The notes: generated by a model not told the origin, from the letters alone. 44,049 nucleotides of DNA from Clostridia bacterium (GCA_017524615.1 JAFXVJ010000052.1:1-44049), one strand, 5' to 3'. Counted from the first letter of the stretch, positions 31,154-39,989 are shown. Translations and numbers: made by a program.

Positions 31154-31188
31154 CTGTACAAAGTGCAGCCGTCGCGGCTTCCGTACAG
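31154..31188 (+). other. Leader hairpin before the secreted hydrolase
   Basis: CTGTAC (31154-31159) pairs with GTACAG (31183-31188), with an inner GCCG/CGGC stem. It ends 6 bases before the ribosome binding site and has no U tract, so it could modulate translation or stability rather than terminate. Confidence 0.4.
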
Positions 31189-31210
31189 AAAGATAGGGAG
31201 GAAAGATCAA

Positions 31211-32548
31211 ATGAAGAAGATGATTTCAGCCATGCTGGCCATGATGATGGTGTTGACCATCTGCGGAGTGAGTTTGGCGGAGCAGGAAGTCAGGAAAATG
31301 GAAACTGCCGCGGACGCGGATGAATTCATGGCGGTATTCCTGGGGGAACATCCGGAAGAACTGGAAGGCGTATGGGCCTTCTCTCCTCAGATGGAAGCCG
31401 CGCTTAAGCAGATGGGCGGCATGGCCGGCATGGCGAAGCAGCTGGCGGCGCTGGGCGCGCCGGAAACCGTGATGCCCGCGTATTCGGGCGAAGTGCGGGG
31501 CCTGAAAGCTTTTTATATCCCCTGTACTTTTTCCGTGATGCAGCTGGATATCATCCTTTTCGTTCAGGACGGTACGATCGCGGGCCTGCAAACCGGCGTT
31601 TACAGTGGCGGCAAGGAAGAGAAAGCCGAATCCAGTCTGTATGACAGCATTGAATTGGCGCTGCCGGTTCCGTCGCTCGGCGAACTGCCCGGAATCCTGA
31701 CAATCCCGAAGGGAGACGGACCGTTCCCGGCGGTGGTTCTCCTGCAGGGCTCAGGCGCGAGCGACAAGGACGAATCGGTCGGTAATCTGAAGCCGTTCCG
31801 GGATCTTGCGGAAGGCCTGTCACAAAGAGGGATTGCCGTCTATCGCTTTGACAAGCGCTCCTATGTGTATGGCATACAGCTGATGACAAACAAGCAGATC
31901 ACATTGGTGGATGAATACCTGGAGGATGCCGTGAACGCGGTGCAGCTGCTTGCTCAGCAGGACAGGATCGATCCGGACAGCATCTATGTGCTGGGTCACA
32001 GCCTGGGTGGGAACGCGATCCCTGCTGTTGCGCGGGAACTGAAAAAAGCCCCGGCAAAGGCGAAGGGATTTATCATGATGGCCGCTTCACCCCGGCCTTT
32101 GGATGTGCTGATGCGGGAACAGTATGATTTCCTGTATTCACTGCTCCCGGAAATCACCGACGAGCAGCAGGCGGAAAAGGACGCGCTTTTTGCGGAACTG
32201 GACAAATTGCAGGATCTGGATGCGCTGACGGAGGACGATACGGTTGCCGGCGTTTACTCCGCTTACTGGAAGTGGCTGGCGAACTACGACATTCTGCAGG
32301 CCGCTGACGAAATCACCGAGCCGGTCCTGCTCCTGCAGGGAGAAGAGGACTATCAGGCGACCATGGAGGACTTCGGCATCTGGAAAGACGCGTTTGGCGC
32401 AAAGGAAAACTGGCAGATGATTTCTTATCCGGGGCTGACGCACATCTTCACCGCAGGGCAGAAAACAGAAGGCGCTGAGGTTTATTCACGCGCTGACAGG
32501 ATGGACGCCCAGGTCATTCAGAGTATTGCGGATTTCGTTGCCCGATGA
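31211..32548 (+). CDS. Secreted alpha/beta hydrolase with N-terminal DUF3887-like domain
   Basis: A 445-residue exported protein. Residues 1-24 are a signal peptide (ending CGVSLAE). Residues 30-140 look like the NTF2-like DUF3887 domain often found ahead of such hydrolases. The catalytic domain follows: GSGASDKDESVG near the oxyanion loop, VLGHSLGGNAIPA with the nucleophile Ser264, LLLQGEEDYQ with a candidate Asp, and GLTHIF with the His. Probably an esterase or peptidase acting outside the membrane. GGGAGG lies 9 bases before the ATG at 31211. A terminator follows directly. Confidence 0.87.
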   Translation: MKKMISAMLAMMMVLTICGVSLAEQEVRKMETAADADEFMAVFLGEHPEELEGVWAFSPQMEAALKQMGGMAGMAKQLAALGAPETVMPAYSGEVRGLKAFYIPCTFSVMQLDIILFVQDGTIAGLQTGVYSGGKEEKAESSLYDSIELALPVPSLGELPGILTIPKGDGPFPAVVLLQGSGASDKDESVGNLKPFRDLAEGLSQRGIAVYRFDKRSYVYGIQLMTNKQITLVDEYLEDAVNAVQLLAQQDRIDPDSIYVLGHSLGGNAIPAVARELKKAPAKAKGFIMMAASPRPLDVLMREQYDFLYSLLPEITDEQQAEKDALFAELDKLQDLDALTEDDTVAGVYSAYWKWLANYDILQAADEITEPVLLLQGEEDYQATMEDFGIWKDAFGAKENWQMISYPGLTHIFTAGQKTEGAEVYSRADRMDAQVIQSIADFVAR

Positions 32549-32578
32549 AAAACAAACCCGAAAACTGCGATTATGCCC

Positions 32579-32608
32579 GCCGAACCATCCGGTTCGGCCT
32601 TTCATTTT
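32579..32608 (+). terminator. Terminator of the secreted hydrolase gene
   Basis: GCCGAACC (32579-32586), loop ATCC, GGTTCGGC (32591-32598), then CTTTCATTTT. Confidence 0.75.
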
Positions 32609-32619
32609 GCAAGGGAAAT

Positions 32620-32661
32620 AAAAAAGATGGGCTTCCGGTATCCGAAAAGATGCCGGAAGCC
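32620..32661 (-). terminator. Terminator of the ABC importer operon
   Basis: On the minus strand GGCTTCCGG (32661-32653) pairs with CCGGAAGCC (32638-32630), followed by CATC and a U6 tract (32625-32620). It lies just beyond the ATPase stop. Confidence 0.82.
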
Positions 32662-32693
32662 CCTTGGCTGGCCATGAAACGGCCGGGATCGTT

Positions 32694-33779
32694 TTACAGC
32701 AGATGCGCGCAGGCAGAATCGAAGGAAATGAAGGCCGAATCGCCCACCTGGAAGATCTTTTTGTTCACCGGGCAGTTATCGGTGATTTTCACCAGCGTGT
32801 CGCCTACGCGCACGTGGTAGTTCTGATAACTGCCCATGAAGCAGCTCAGCTCCACCTTGCAGGGCAGCATGCCCTCGTCCCCGATGATGATGGCTTCGGG
32901 CCGAACCACGATTTCGCACGGGATACCCGCGTCATAGGCGGTTTCCGTCGCCACGGAAACCGTGCCCACGGGCAGCTGCACCCTGGTTTCTCCCTGCTGA
33001 GTGCCCAGGGACGTGCCGTGAAGGAAATTGCATTCGCCGATGAAATCAGCCACAAATTCGCTGTTGGGCCGATAATAGATCTCCGTGGGGCTGCCCATCT
33101 GCGCGATCACGCCGCTTTTCATCAGGATGATCTGATCGGAAATGGACATGGCCTCGCTCTGATCGTGGGTCACGTAGATGGCGGTGATGCCCAGCGTTTG
33201 CTGGATGCGGCGGATCTCCGTGCGCATCTGCACGCGCAGCTTGGCGTCCAGGTTGGACAGCGGTTCGTCAAAGAGCAGCACGCCCGGCTCCACCACCAGG
33301 GCGCGGGCCAAGGCCACACGCTGCTGCTGGCCGCCGGAGAGCTGGTTGGTCATGCGCTGCTCCATGCCGGACAATTCCACCAGCGCCAGGATATCGGTGA
33401 CGCGGCGCTTGATTTCGTCCTTGGGAACGCCGCGCAGCTTGAGGCCGTACGCCACGTTATCGTACACGTTGTAATGCGGGAACAGCGCATAGCTCTGGAA
33501 CACCATGGCGGTGTCCCGCTTGTTGGGAGTCAGGGCGTTGATGGGTTCGCCGCCCAGGTAGATTTCGCCTTCATCCGGCGATTCAAAGCCGGCGATCATG
33601 CGCAGCGTGGTGGTTTTTCCGCAGCCGGAGGGGCCCAGCAGCGTGACGAAGCTGCCAGGCGCAATATCCAGCGTCACGTCATGCACAGCATAGAATTCCT
33701 TGCCGGTTTTCGGATCTTTGTATATTTTTGAAATATGATCCAGCACGACGCCCTTGGGCGATTTATTCTGATTCGGCAT
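32694..33779 (-). CDS. ABC importer ATP-binding protein (FbpC/PotA-like)
   Basis: ATPase of a periplasmic-binding-protein-dependent importer, CUT1/FbpC/PotA type, 361 residues. Walker A GPSGCGKTT at 49-57, Q-loop VFQSYALFPH, signature LSGGQQQR at 147-154, Walker B LLFDEP at 168-173, switch His in YVTHDQSEAMS. After residue 240 comes a TOBE-type domain, the usual site for substrate or regulatory contacts. The ATG at 33779 overlaps the permease gene by 17 bases, with AAAGGAG upstream. Likely substrates, from the partners, are ferric iron or a related anion such as phosphonate or sulfate; the sequence does not decide. Confidence 0.93.
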   Translation of the reverse strand: MPNQNKSPKGVVLDHISKIYKDPKTGKEFYAVHDVTLDIAPGSFVTLLGPSGCGKTTTLRMIAGFESPDEGEIYLGGEPINALTPNKRDTAMVFQSYALFPHYNVYDNVAYGLKLRGVPKDEIKRRVTDILALVELSGMEQRMTNQLSGGQQQRVALARALVVEPGVLLFDEPLSNLDAKLRVQMRTEIRRIQQTLGITAIYVTHDQSEAMSISDQIILMKSGVIAQMGSPTEIYYRPNSEFVADFIGECNFLHGTSLGTQQGETRVQLPVGTVSVATETAYDAGIPCEIVVRPEAIIIGDEGMLPCKVELSCFMGSYQNYHVRVGDTLVKITDNCPVNKKIFQVGDSAFISFDSACAHLL

Positions 33780-35898
33780 TGCTTGACACTCCTTTTCTGG
33801 CCTTTCGTTCTTTCTTCGGTTTGGCGTTTCGGCTCGTGCCGAAATATTTCAACACGACGTTCATGATCACGATGGCGGTGTAGGTGATGGCGATCAGGAT
33901 CGTGGCATAGGCGCAGGCCACGCCGAACTCGCCCTTCTCCGCGTATTCGTTGATGCGGCAGGTGATCAGCAGGAAACGCGGCGTCACCAGCAGGATTACG
34001 GCGCTGATGGCGGTGATGGAGCGAACGAACGTGGTCACCAGGCCGCTGAAGAAGGAATCCTTGATCAGGGGGAGCGTGACCGTCATGAACACCTTGCCGC
34101 TGCCCGCGCCCATATCGTAGGCGCTTTCCTCGATGGACTTATCGATCTGCCGCAGGGCGGAAATGCCGCTGCGGGTGCCCACCGGCAGTGAACGTACCAC
34201 AAACACGATCACCAGGATCAGGCCGGAGCCGTAAATGCTTTGCAGGAAGCCGGTGCGGAAAATGCCGCCGGAAAAGCCGCGGATGAAGCCCACGCCCAGC
34301 ACCGTGCCGGGCACGGCCATGGCCAGCATGGACACGAATTCGATCAGCCCCTTGCCATGGAATTTCCGCTTGACCACCAGGTAGGAAATGATCATGGACA
34401 AAAGCGCCGTCACGGGCGACGCGATGATGGACAGCAGGAAGGAATCCTGGAACGCCTTCCACCCGCCTTCGTGGAACATCTGCTCAAACCACCGGGTGCT
34501 CAGGCTGTAATCGCGCCCCCAAAGCTTGAAGAGCGCGCCGAAGGGCACGGCGATGTACATCAGCACCACGAACAGGGAAATCGTCATGCACAGCACCGTC
34601 AGCGGGTAGCGCACGCTCTTGTCCTCGATCAGCATGCGCGCGCGGCTGGCCTTGCCGCTGAGGGTGGCCGCCGTTTTCTTTTCCAGCACGAACTTCTGGA
34701 TCATGAACATGAACAGCGTCAGGAACAGCAGCACCACAGCCATGGCCGACGCGCCGTTGATATCATACGTGCCGCCGGTGATGCGCAGGTAAATGGTGGT
34801 GGCCAGGGTGTCGTAGGAGCCGCCGATGATCATGGGGTTGGCAAAGTCGGCCACGGATTCAATGAAGGTGACCAGGAACGCATTGCCAAGGCCCGGCAGC
34901 ATCAGCGGCAGGGTGACCGTCATGAACACCTTCCAGCGGCTGGCGCCCATGTCCCGCGCGGCCTCCTCCATGGAAGGGTCGATGTTTTTGAGCAGCCCCT
35001 TGAGCATGAGGTACACCACCGGGAAGAACGTGAGCGTCTGCACGATCACGATGCCCCACATGCCGTATACGTCGCTGTCGTAAATGCCCAGCAGCTTGCG
35101 GGTGATCAGCCCGCCGCGGCCAAAGAGTAATATCATCGACAGCGACAGCACGAACGGCGGCGAAACCACCGGCAGCATGGACACCACGTCGAACAGCTTT
35201 TTGCTGAACCGGCTGCGGATATGCACATACACGTCCACATAGGCGAACAGCAGGCCGATCAGCAGCGAAAAAATGCCTGTCAGCGCACCCAGAAGCAGAG
35301 TGTTCTTCAGGGCGTTGTTGAAGATGTAATCGCTGAAAATGCGCGGAAAGGTGTCCAGCGTCCAGACGCTGGCGTCAATGTGGACGCACAAGGCCGCCGG
35401 ATCCACCCCCGTCATATCCCGGATCAAGCGGTTATTGGGCAGATAGGTCAGCGGTACGTTGGCCACTTTGTCCAATTCGTCCAGAGCAACGTAAGCCGTC
35501 TTATCCTGGCTGTTGACCACCTTCAGGTAGACTTTTGCCCCGCCGCGGGTATCCCTGAGCTGCGCCTTGGCGGCAAAAAAGCCGGTGGATCGGTACAGCG
35601 GCGCGTACTGATCGGGCAGGCTGCCGTCGGGTGAGCGCAGCAGCGCAAAGATCTGATCCTGATCCTGGCTGGCAACGGCGCCATCTCCGGTATAGTATAC
35701 GGGATCGGCATTGCCGGCGTAATCGGCAACGGAGTACAGGTCGTTGCCTTTGATCAGCACGCTGTCCACCAGCAGCATGGACAGCGGATAGAGGATGAAC
35801 AATGCCAGAAAAATGCTCAGAACGATAATGGTGATGACCATGACCGGATCGCCAAAGAATTTTTTCCGGTCCAGCGCCGCGCTTTGTCGTTTGCTCAC
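33763..35898 (-). CDS. ABC importer permease, two fused MetI-like domains (FbpB type)
   Basis: A 711-residue membrane protein holding both halves of the translocation channel. Each half has an EAA loop contacting the ATPase: EEAARDMGASRWKVFMTVTLP in the first and EESAYDMGAGSGKVFMTVTLP in the second (about 20 residues each). Typical FbpB fusions run nearer 550 residues; here an extra hydrophilic segment of about 140 residues (GNDLYSVADYAGNADPVYY to DASVWTLDTFP) follows the first helix and should face outside. The start is GTG at 35898, behind AAGGGGG. It lies 104 bases after the binding-protein gene. Confidence 0.92.
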   Translation of the reverse strand: MSKRQSAALDRKKFFGDPVMVITIIVLSIFLALFILYPLSMLLVDSVLIKGNDLYSVADYAGNADPVYYTGDGAVASQDQDQIFALLRSPDGSLPDQYAPLYRSTGFFAAKAQLRDTRGGAKVYLKVVNSQDKTAYVALDELDKVANVPLTYLPNNRLIRDMTGVDPAALCVHIDASVWTLDTFPRIFSDYIFNNALKNTLLLGALTGIFSLLIGLLFAYVDVYVHIRSRFSKKLFDVVSMLPVVSPPFVLSLSMILLFGRGGLITRKLLGIYDSDVYGMWGIVIVQTLTFFPVVYLMLKGLLKNIDPSMEEAARDMGASRWKVFMTVTLPLMLPGLGNAFLVTFIESVADFANPMIIGGSYDTLATTIYLRITGGTYDINGASAMAVVLLFLTLFMFMIQKFVLEKKTAATLSGKASRARMLIEDKSVRYPLTVLCMTISLFVVLMYIAVPFGALFKLWGRDYSLSTRWFEQMFHEGGWKAFQDSFLLSIIASPVTALLSMIISYLVVKRKFHGKGLIEFVSMLAMAVPGTVLGVGFIRGFSGGIFRTGFLQSIYGSGLILVIVFVVRSLPVGTRSGISALRQIDKSIEESAYDMGAGSGKVFMTVTLPLIKDSFFSGLVTTFVRSITAISAVILLVTPRFLLITCRINEYAEKGEFGVACAYATILIAITYTAIVIMNVVLKYFGTSRNAKPKKERKARKGVSSNAESE

Positions 35899-35942
35899 GG
35901 CGGTTCCCCCTTTTCTTGCATGTGGATAGTTCGTGACTGAAG

Positions 35943-35975
35943 AAAAAAGGGAACGGGGCACTCGGCCTCGTCCCC
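35943..35975 (-). terminator. Weak hairpin between binding protein and permease genes
   Basis: GGGGAC and GTGCCCC (one bulge) on the minus strand with loop GAGGCCGA, then GTTCCC and six U. It could lower permease/ATPase expression relative to the binding protein, a common pattern in such operons. Confidence 0.4.
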
Positions 35976-36002
35976 TTTGGAACAGTTGCGATCAATCGGT
36001 GC

Positions 36003-37091
36003 TTACTCGGTCTTGAAGCGGCTGTCGGCGGCATTGCCCAGCGCGTCAAAGTAGTCCGCCACATATTTGCTGGTGTTGGCTTTCGCGTCGGCAAAGTCGT
36101 AATCGATGGTCTTGGAAGGATCAAGCTCCGGGAAAGCGGCCAGCGCGGCGGGCGTTTCGGCATTGTCGATCACCAGGAACTGATAGCTGCCGGCGTCGTC
36201 AGCCAGCTCCACGCATTCGGGAGACAGCGCGTATTCCACCCACAGCTTGGCGGCGTTCACGTGCGCGGCGCCTTCAAAGATAGCGGTGGAGCCGATTTCG
36301 TAGGAGGTGCCGTCCTCGGGGATGATCAGGCCGATGTTATCGTAGCCCTGCAGGATCTGATACACGCCGTCATGCAGGAAGCCGATGGCGATGACGCATT
36401 CGCCGATACCCACCTTCTTGGAGGGGCCGGAGCCGGATTTGGTATACTGCGCGATGTTCTTGTCCAGTTCCACCAGAAAAGCCAGACCCTCGTCATGGCC
36501 CTTCATCTGCACCATGGTGTTGATCACCAGCTTGGCGGTGCCGGCAGTGTTGGGGTTGGACAGCCAGATCAGGCCTTTGTATTCGTCTTTCAGAAGGTCG
36601 TCCCAGGTGCGGGGCGCTTCCAGATTCAGGCGCTGCAGTTCTTCGTTGTTGACCATGAAGCCCAGGATGCCCTGGTAGATGCCGTACCAGTAGCCGTCCG
36701 GATCACGGTAATAATCCTTGAGCAGATGGCTGCTGTTCTTGGCTTCATAGGCCATCAGCAGGCCGTCGGCAGCGGCTTCGTTGTAAGGATCGTTGGTGCC
36801 GCCGAACCACACGTCGGCGGACGGATTGCCGTTTTCGTTGGCGATCTTGGTTTGCACCTCGCCGGTGGACAGACGCTGATAGCTGACCTTGATGCCATAC
36901 AGCTCTTCAAAATGCTTGCACGCGGCAATCAGGTAGGATTCTTCGCAGGAACCGTAAACGACCAGTTCACCCTCCGCCTGCGCGGCAGCGATCAAATCGG
37001 CGTCAGCGCCGACGCGGTCTTCAGCGGCGGCGAAGGAAGTGCAGCCGAGCAACATCAGCGCAGCCAACAGGATAGCCAGATACTTTTTCAT
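36003..37091 (-). CDS. ABC importer substrate-binding lipoprotein (Fbp/AfuA-like)
   Basis: Extracellular solute-binding protein, 362 residues, type II fold of the iron/phosphonate (SBP_bac_6-like) group. The signal ends in lipobox LMLLGC with lipidated Cys at 17. The mature part shows ELVVYGSCEESYLIAACKHF, SADVWFGGTNDPYNEAAADG, WYGIYQGILGFMVNNEEL, and PNTAGTAKLVINTM, all usual for AfuA/FbpA relatives. I cannot identify a definite iron-ligand tyrosine pair. ATG at 37091 follows AAGGAGG by 8 bases. First gene of the three-gene importer operon. Confidence 0.92.
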   Translation of the reverse strand: MKKYLAILLAALMLLGCTSFAAAEDRVGADADLIAAAQAEGELVVYGSCEESYLIAACKHFEELYGIKVSYQRLSTGEVQTKIANENGNPSADVWFGGTNDPYNEAAADGLLMAYEAKNSSHLLKDYYRDPDGYWYGIYQGILGFMVNNEELQRLNLEAPRTWDDLLKDEYKGLIWLSNPNTAGTAKLVINTMVQMKGHDEGLAFLVELDKNIAQYTKSGSGPSKKVGIGECVIAIGFLHDGVYQILQGYDNIGLIIPEDGTSYEIGSTAIFEGAAHVNAAKLWVEYALSPECVELADDAGSYQFLVIDNAETPAALAAFPELDPSKTIDYDFADAKANTSKYVADYFDALGNAADSRFKTE

Positions 37092-37144
37092 CACGAAAGC
37101 CTCCTTGTGTTGAATATGAGATTGACGATCTCCGTCTGTAAATT

Positions 37145-37173
37145 ATTATATGCGGATCGTATCTTGTTGTCAA
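37145..37173 (-). promoter_or_regulatory. Promoter of the ABC importer operon (perfect consensus)
   Basis: TTGACA (37173-37168), 17-base spacer, TATAAT (37150-37145) on the minus strand, 54 bases before the ATG. Both boxes and the spacer are ideal, implying strong basal activity unless repressed. Confidence 0.9.
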
Positions 37174-37182
37174 GTTGAATTG

Positions 37183-37215
37183 TAAAATAACGGGATGGAG
37201 CGTATAAAATAACGG
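37183..37215. repeat. Tandem direct repeat in the divergent promoter region
   Basis: TAAAATAACGG occurs at 37183-37193 and again at 37205-37215, 22 bases apart (about two helical turns), each followed by GATG or AATG. It lies upstream of the -35 of the importer promoter and could be an activator site or UP-like element. Confidence 0.55.
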
Positions 37216-37249
37216 AATGAAACGGCCCATCCGGTCCGGCTTTTTTTGC

Positions 37250-37278
37250 TTGACAAAACTAACATTTATTAGTATAAT
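37250..37278 (+). promoter_or_regulatory. tetR promoter with embedded operator
   Basis: TTGACA (37250-37255), 17-base spacer, TATAAT (37273-37278). Inside the spacer the inverted repeat ACTAA-CATTTA-TTAGT (37258-37273) is placed where a bound TetR-type dimer would block RNA polymerase, suggesting autorepression. Confidence 0.8.
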
Positions 37279-37317
37279 GCCTAATACCAGTAAGTTCTCA
37301 GGGAGGGAGGCGAAAGG

Positions 37318-37956
37318 ATGGACCGAAAGGAAGAAATTATTCTTGCGGCGCTCGACGTGGCGTCCGAGAACGGGCTGAAATCCCTTTCCATGGCCCGGAT
37401 CGCCGGGAAGGTCGGCATCAAAACGCCGTCGCTGTACAATCATTTCAAGTCAAAGGAAGAGCTCATCAAATCCATGTACGGATTTCTGCGGGAAAAAGCG
37501 CAGCAGAACCGCCCTTCCGGGCTGATCGATCCTGATGCTTATGCGTCAAAGAGCCTGGAGGAGATCCTGGGAGAAGCTCTGTCCGCTTATTACGGCATGG
37601 TCACCGACCCGGATATGCTGCGCTTTTTCAGGGTGCTTTATTCCGAACGGTCCGTCCATCCCTTGGCGGCGGAGATCGTGCTGGAAGAAACGGAGCACAT
37701 GATCCGGGCAACCAGGAATCTTTTCTACGCGCTGTCCGTGCACGGGAAAATGAAAACCGAAGGGATTGACACCGCCGCGATGGTTTTTGCTTTGACGGTG
37801 CATTCGCTGATTGACTGCCGGATGGACAGGATCACCGCCGGGAGAGCGGATCAGGTCCGCAGCGGCGAAAGCCGGTATACACAAGAACTGACGGGCTTTG
37901 TCCGTTGGTTCTGCATACAGATCGGAGGAGATTGCCATGAACAGAAAGCTCATTAA
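37318..37956 (+). CDS. TetR/AcrR family transcriptional regulator
   Basis: A 212-residue repressor-type regulator. The N-terminal helix-turn-helix covers residues 1-48 (EIILAALDVASENGLKSLSM, then IAGKVGIKTPSLYNHFKSKEEL). The C-terminal ligand-binding part starts near 75 and is of the TetR_C_33-like hydrophobic helix type. A palindrome within its promoter suggests it represses itself. It overlaps the DUF998 membrane-protein gene by 20 bases, so that protein is its probable partner or target; regulation of the divergent ABC importer is also possible. AGGGAGGGAGG precedes the ATG. Confidence 0.93.
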   Translation: MDRKEEIILAALDVASENGLKSLSMARIAGKVGIKTPSLYNHFKSKEELIKSMYGFLREKAQQNRPSGLIDPDAYASKSLEEILGEALSAYYGMVTDPDMLRFFRVLYSERSVHPLAAEIVLEETEHMIRATRNLFYALSVHGKMKTEGIDTAAMVFALTVHSLIDCRMDRITAGRADQVRSGESRYTQELTGFVRWFCIQIGGDCHEQKAH

Positions 37957-38611
37957 CTGGCTCGGATTGACCGGGATCGCCGCGTTTCTTTCCTACACGC
38001 TGGCCGTGGTCATTTCCCCGTCCGCTTTTCCGGGATACAAGTGGATGGAGCAGGCCGTCAGCGATCTGTCTGCCGAAAGCGCGCCGTCTAGGGTGCTCTG
38101 GAATCAGATCGCGGCGCTGTACGGCGTTTGCAGCGTGGTCTGCGCGACCTGCGTTTCCATCTATGTATCAGAGAATAAGGTTTCGTCCCGGCTTTTCCGG
38201 ATCGGGATGCACCTGTTCACGGTCATGAACTGGATCTCCAACGTGGGCTATGCGATGTTTCCGCTGTCGGACAGCGGAAAGGAAATCGCTTCCTTCCAGG
38301 AGATCATGCACATGGCGGTAACGGCGGCCGTGGTGCTTTTGTCCATCGTTTCCCTGGTCTGTCTGATCGTCGCCGGATTCAAAAAGGACGGAATCCGGGG
38401 CATTGGCGTCTGGGCGGCCGCCGCGCTCCTGATGATGATGATTGGCGCCATCGGCCAGGGCGCGGTCCCCCCGCAGTATTTCGGGATCGTGGAACGCTTC
38501 AGCGTGTTTGCCGCCGTCGGCTTCAATGCGGTAAACGGCATTTATCTGTTCAGGGGCTTTGCCAGGAAGGCCGGTTCCATCAACGGCAACCTGTTTCCGC
38601 AGCGCTCCTGA
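37937..38611 (+). CDS. DUF998 family membrane protein
   Basis: A 224-residue integral membrane protein with six predicted helices, starting WLGLTGIAAFLSYTLAVVI. The loop after helix 1 (YKWMEQAVSDLSAESAPSR) is the hallmark of DUF998, where a conserved acidic/Ser segment follows the first helix. Function is unknown; members often sit beside TetR regulators. The ATG at 37937 follows GGAGGA by 7 bases and lies inside the end of tetR. A terminator follows at 38633. Confidence 0.85.
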   Translation: MNRKLINWLGLTGIAAFLSYTLAVVISPSAFPGYKWMEQAVSDLSAESAPSRVLWNQIAALYGVCSVVCATCVSIYVSENKVSSRLFRIGMHLFTVMNWISNVGYAMFPLSDSGKEIASFQEIMHMAVTAAVVLLSIVSLVCLIVAGFKKDGIRGIGVWAAAALLMMMIGAIGQGAVPPQYFGIVERFSVFAAVGFNAVNGIYLFRGFARKAGSINGNLFPQRS

Positions 38612-38632
38612 TCGTCAGGGGGGTAAAAAGTC

Positions 38633-38680
38633 AGCCTTCCGGCTGTGGATCATGCGTCCGCAGATCGGATGGCTTTTTTT
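38633..38680 (+). terminator. Terminator of the tetR-DUF998 operon
   Basis: AGCC, TCCG and CTG in order (38633-38644) pair with CAG, CGGA and GGCT (38661-38674) with single mismatches between, ending in seven T (38674-38680). Confidence 0.7.
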
Positions 38681-38856
38681 CTGTTTAGTCCGCATCTTCT
38701 TATTAACAATCAGACACAATTAATATGCGGAAACAAGAGCATTTTGTTGTATGCCATGAAAATTCTTTTATGAGCCAATTTGGATTGTTCTACAGGATCA
38801 AGCCAATCCATACTGTTGGTATGGGAAAATACCCGAATAATTATAACACTTATCTC

Positions 38857-38885
38857 TTTACCGTCCCCAGCTTTTGTTCTATAAT
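38857..38885 (+). promoter_or_regulatory. Promoter of the XRE regulator gene
   Basis: TTTACC (38857-38862), 17-base spacer, TATAAT (38880-38885), 31 bases before the ATG at 38916. The 38681-38856 stretch is AT-richer and holds nothing else I can call. Confidence 0.65.
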
Positions 38886-38915
38886 ACTCTTATCAGCAGG
38901 AAGGAAGCGGACGGC

Positions 38916-39989
38916 ATGGAGACAAGGATTGCGGAAAACATCCGCGCTTACCGGAAACAGCGCGGACTGACCCAGGAACAGTTAGCGGAAGTGCTGGGGG
39001 TATCCGTCGGCGCGGTGTATAAGTGGGAGTCCAGAGCATCGCTGCCCGAATTGCGGCTCATCATGGAGATGGCGGATTTCTTCGAGGTTTCCGTGGACGC
39101 GCTGCTGGGCTATCGGATCAAGGACAACCAGCTGAACGCCGCGGTGGAACGGCTGTGGAAGGCGAGCGGCAGCCGGGATTACGATGCCCTTACAGAGGCC
39201 GAAAAGGCGATTCGGAAATACCCGCATTCCTTCGACGCGGTCTTTGCTGGCGCGTTCCTTTACTATACCTTCGGCGCGGGGACGAAAAAGGAGCCCTGGC
39301 TCCGGCGGGCCATTGAACTGCTGGACAACGCGCGCCTGCTGGTGGCTCAGTGCACGGATTCCCGGCTGAACGAATCCTATCTCTGCGGCATGATGGCGGA
39401 GATGCACGAGATGCTGGGCGAAACGGACAAGGCGCTGGAGCTGCTGAAAGCGCATAACCCCGGCGCGATTTTTGATGATATGATCGGGATCATGCTGCTC
39501 TCCCACGGCGGAGACCCGGAGGAAGCAAACGATTTTCTGGAAGATGGATTCCTGCGGACGATCAGCTCGCTCATTCAAACCGTGATCGGCTATGCGATGC
39601 TGTTTGACGTGAAGAACGACAACGCATCCGGCATGGAAATGATGCGCTGGATCATTCCCGCCCTAAAAGGACTGAAAAAGACCAATGAACCAGGCTTTCT
39701 GGACAAGATGATCGTGGTTTTCGACGTCTTCCTGGCGGTCTTTCAGTACAAGTCCGGCGACCGGAAAGGGGCGGAAGATTCTCTCAGGAAGGCATTGCCC
39801 CTGGCCCTTGCCTTTGACGCCGCGCCGGATTATGCGGCGAACCGGGTGAAATACGTGCGCGAAAAGGAAACCACCAACGCGCATGATCTGCTCGGGAAAA
39901 CAGCCATGGACGCGGCGGCGTATATCCTGCACGACAAAGATCCGGAACTGCGGAAGCTCTGGGCGGAGGTGCGCGGCCATGAAGCCTGA
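38916..39989 (+). CDS. XRE family regulator with large C-terminal helical domain
   Basis: A 357-residue protein. Residues 5-62 are a Cro/C1-type helix-turn-helix (RKQRGLTQEQLAEVLGVSVG, then AVYKWESRASLPEL). The rest is alpha-helical and TPR-like in look (RLWKASGSRDYDALTEAEKA; LLDNARLLVAQC; MHEMLGETDKALELLKAHNP), consistent with a sensory or peptide-binding repeat domain as in RRNPP-like or related stand-alone XRE regulators. It is followed after 41 bases by an esterase-like gene. AGGAAGGAAG precedes the ATG. Confidence 0.88.
   Translation: METRIAENIRAYRKQRGLTQEQLAEVLGVSVGAVYKWESRASLPELRLIMEMADFFEVSVDALLGYRIKDNQLNAAVERLWKASGSRDYDALTEAEKAIRKYPHSFDAVFAGAFLYYTFGAGTKKEPWLRRAIELLDNARLLVAQCTDSRLNESYLCGMMAEMHEMLGETDKALELLKAHNPGAIFDDMIGIMLLSHGGDPEEANDFLEDGFLRTISSLIQTVIGYAMLFDVKNDNASGMEMMRWIIPALKGLKKTNEPGFLDKMIVVFDVFLAVFQYKSGDRKGAEDSLRKALPLALAFDAAPDYAANRVKYVREKETTNAHDLLGKTAMDAAAYILHDKDPELRKLWAEVRGHEA

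Noticed and set aside
38725-38970. Plus-strand frame of 81 codons before the XRE gene
   Set aside because: No ribosome binding site, runs out of frame into the XRE coding region, and the promoter for the XRE gene lies inside it.
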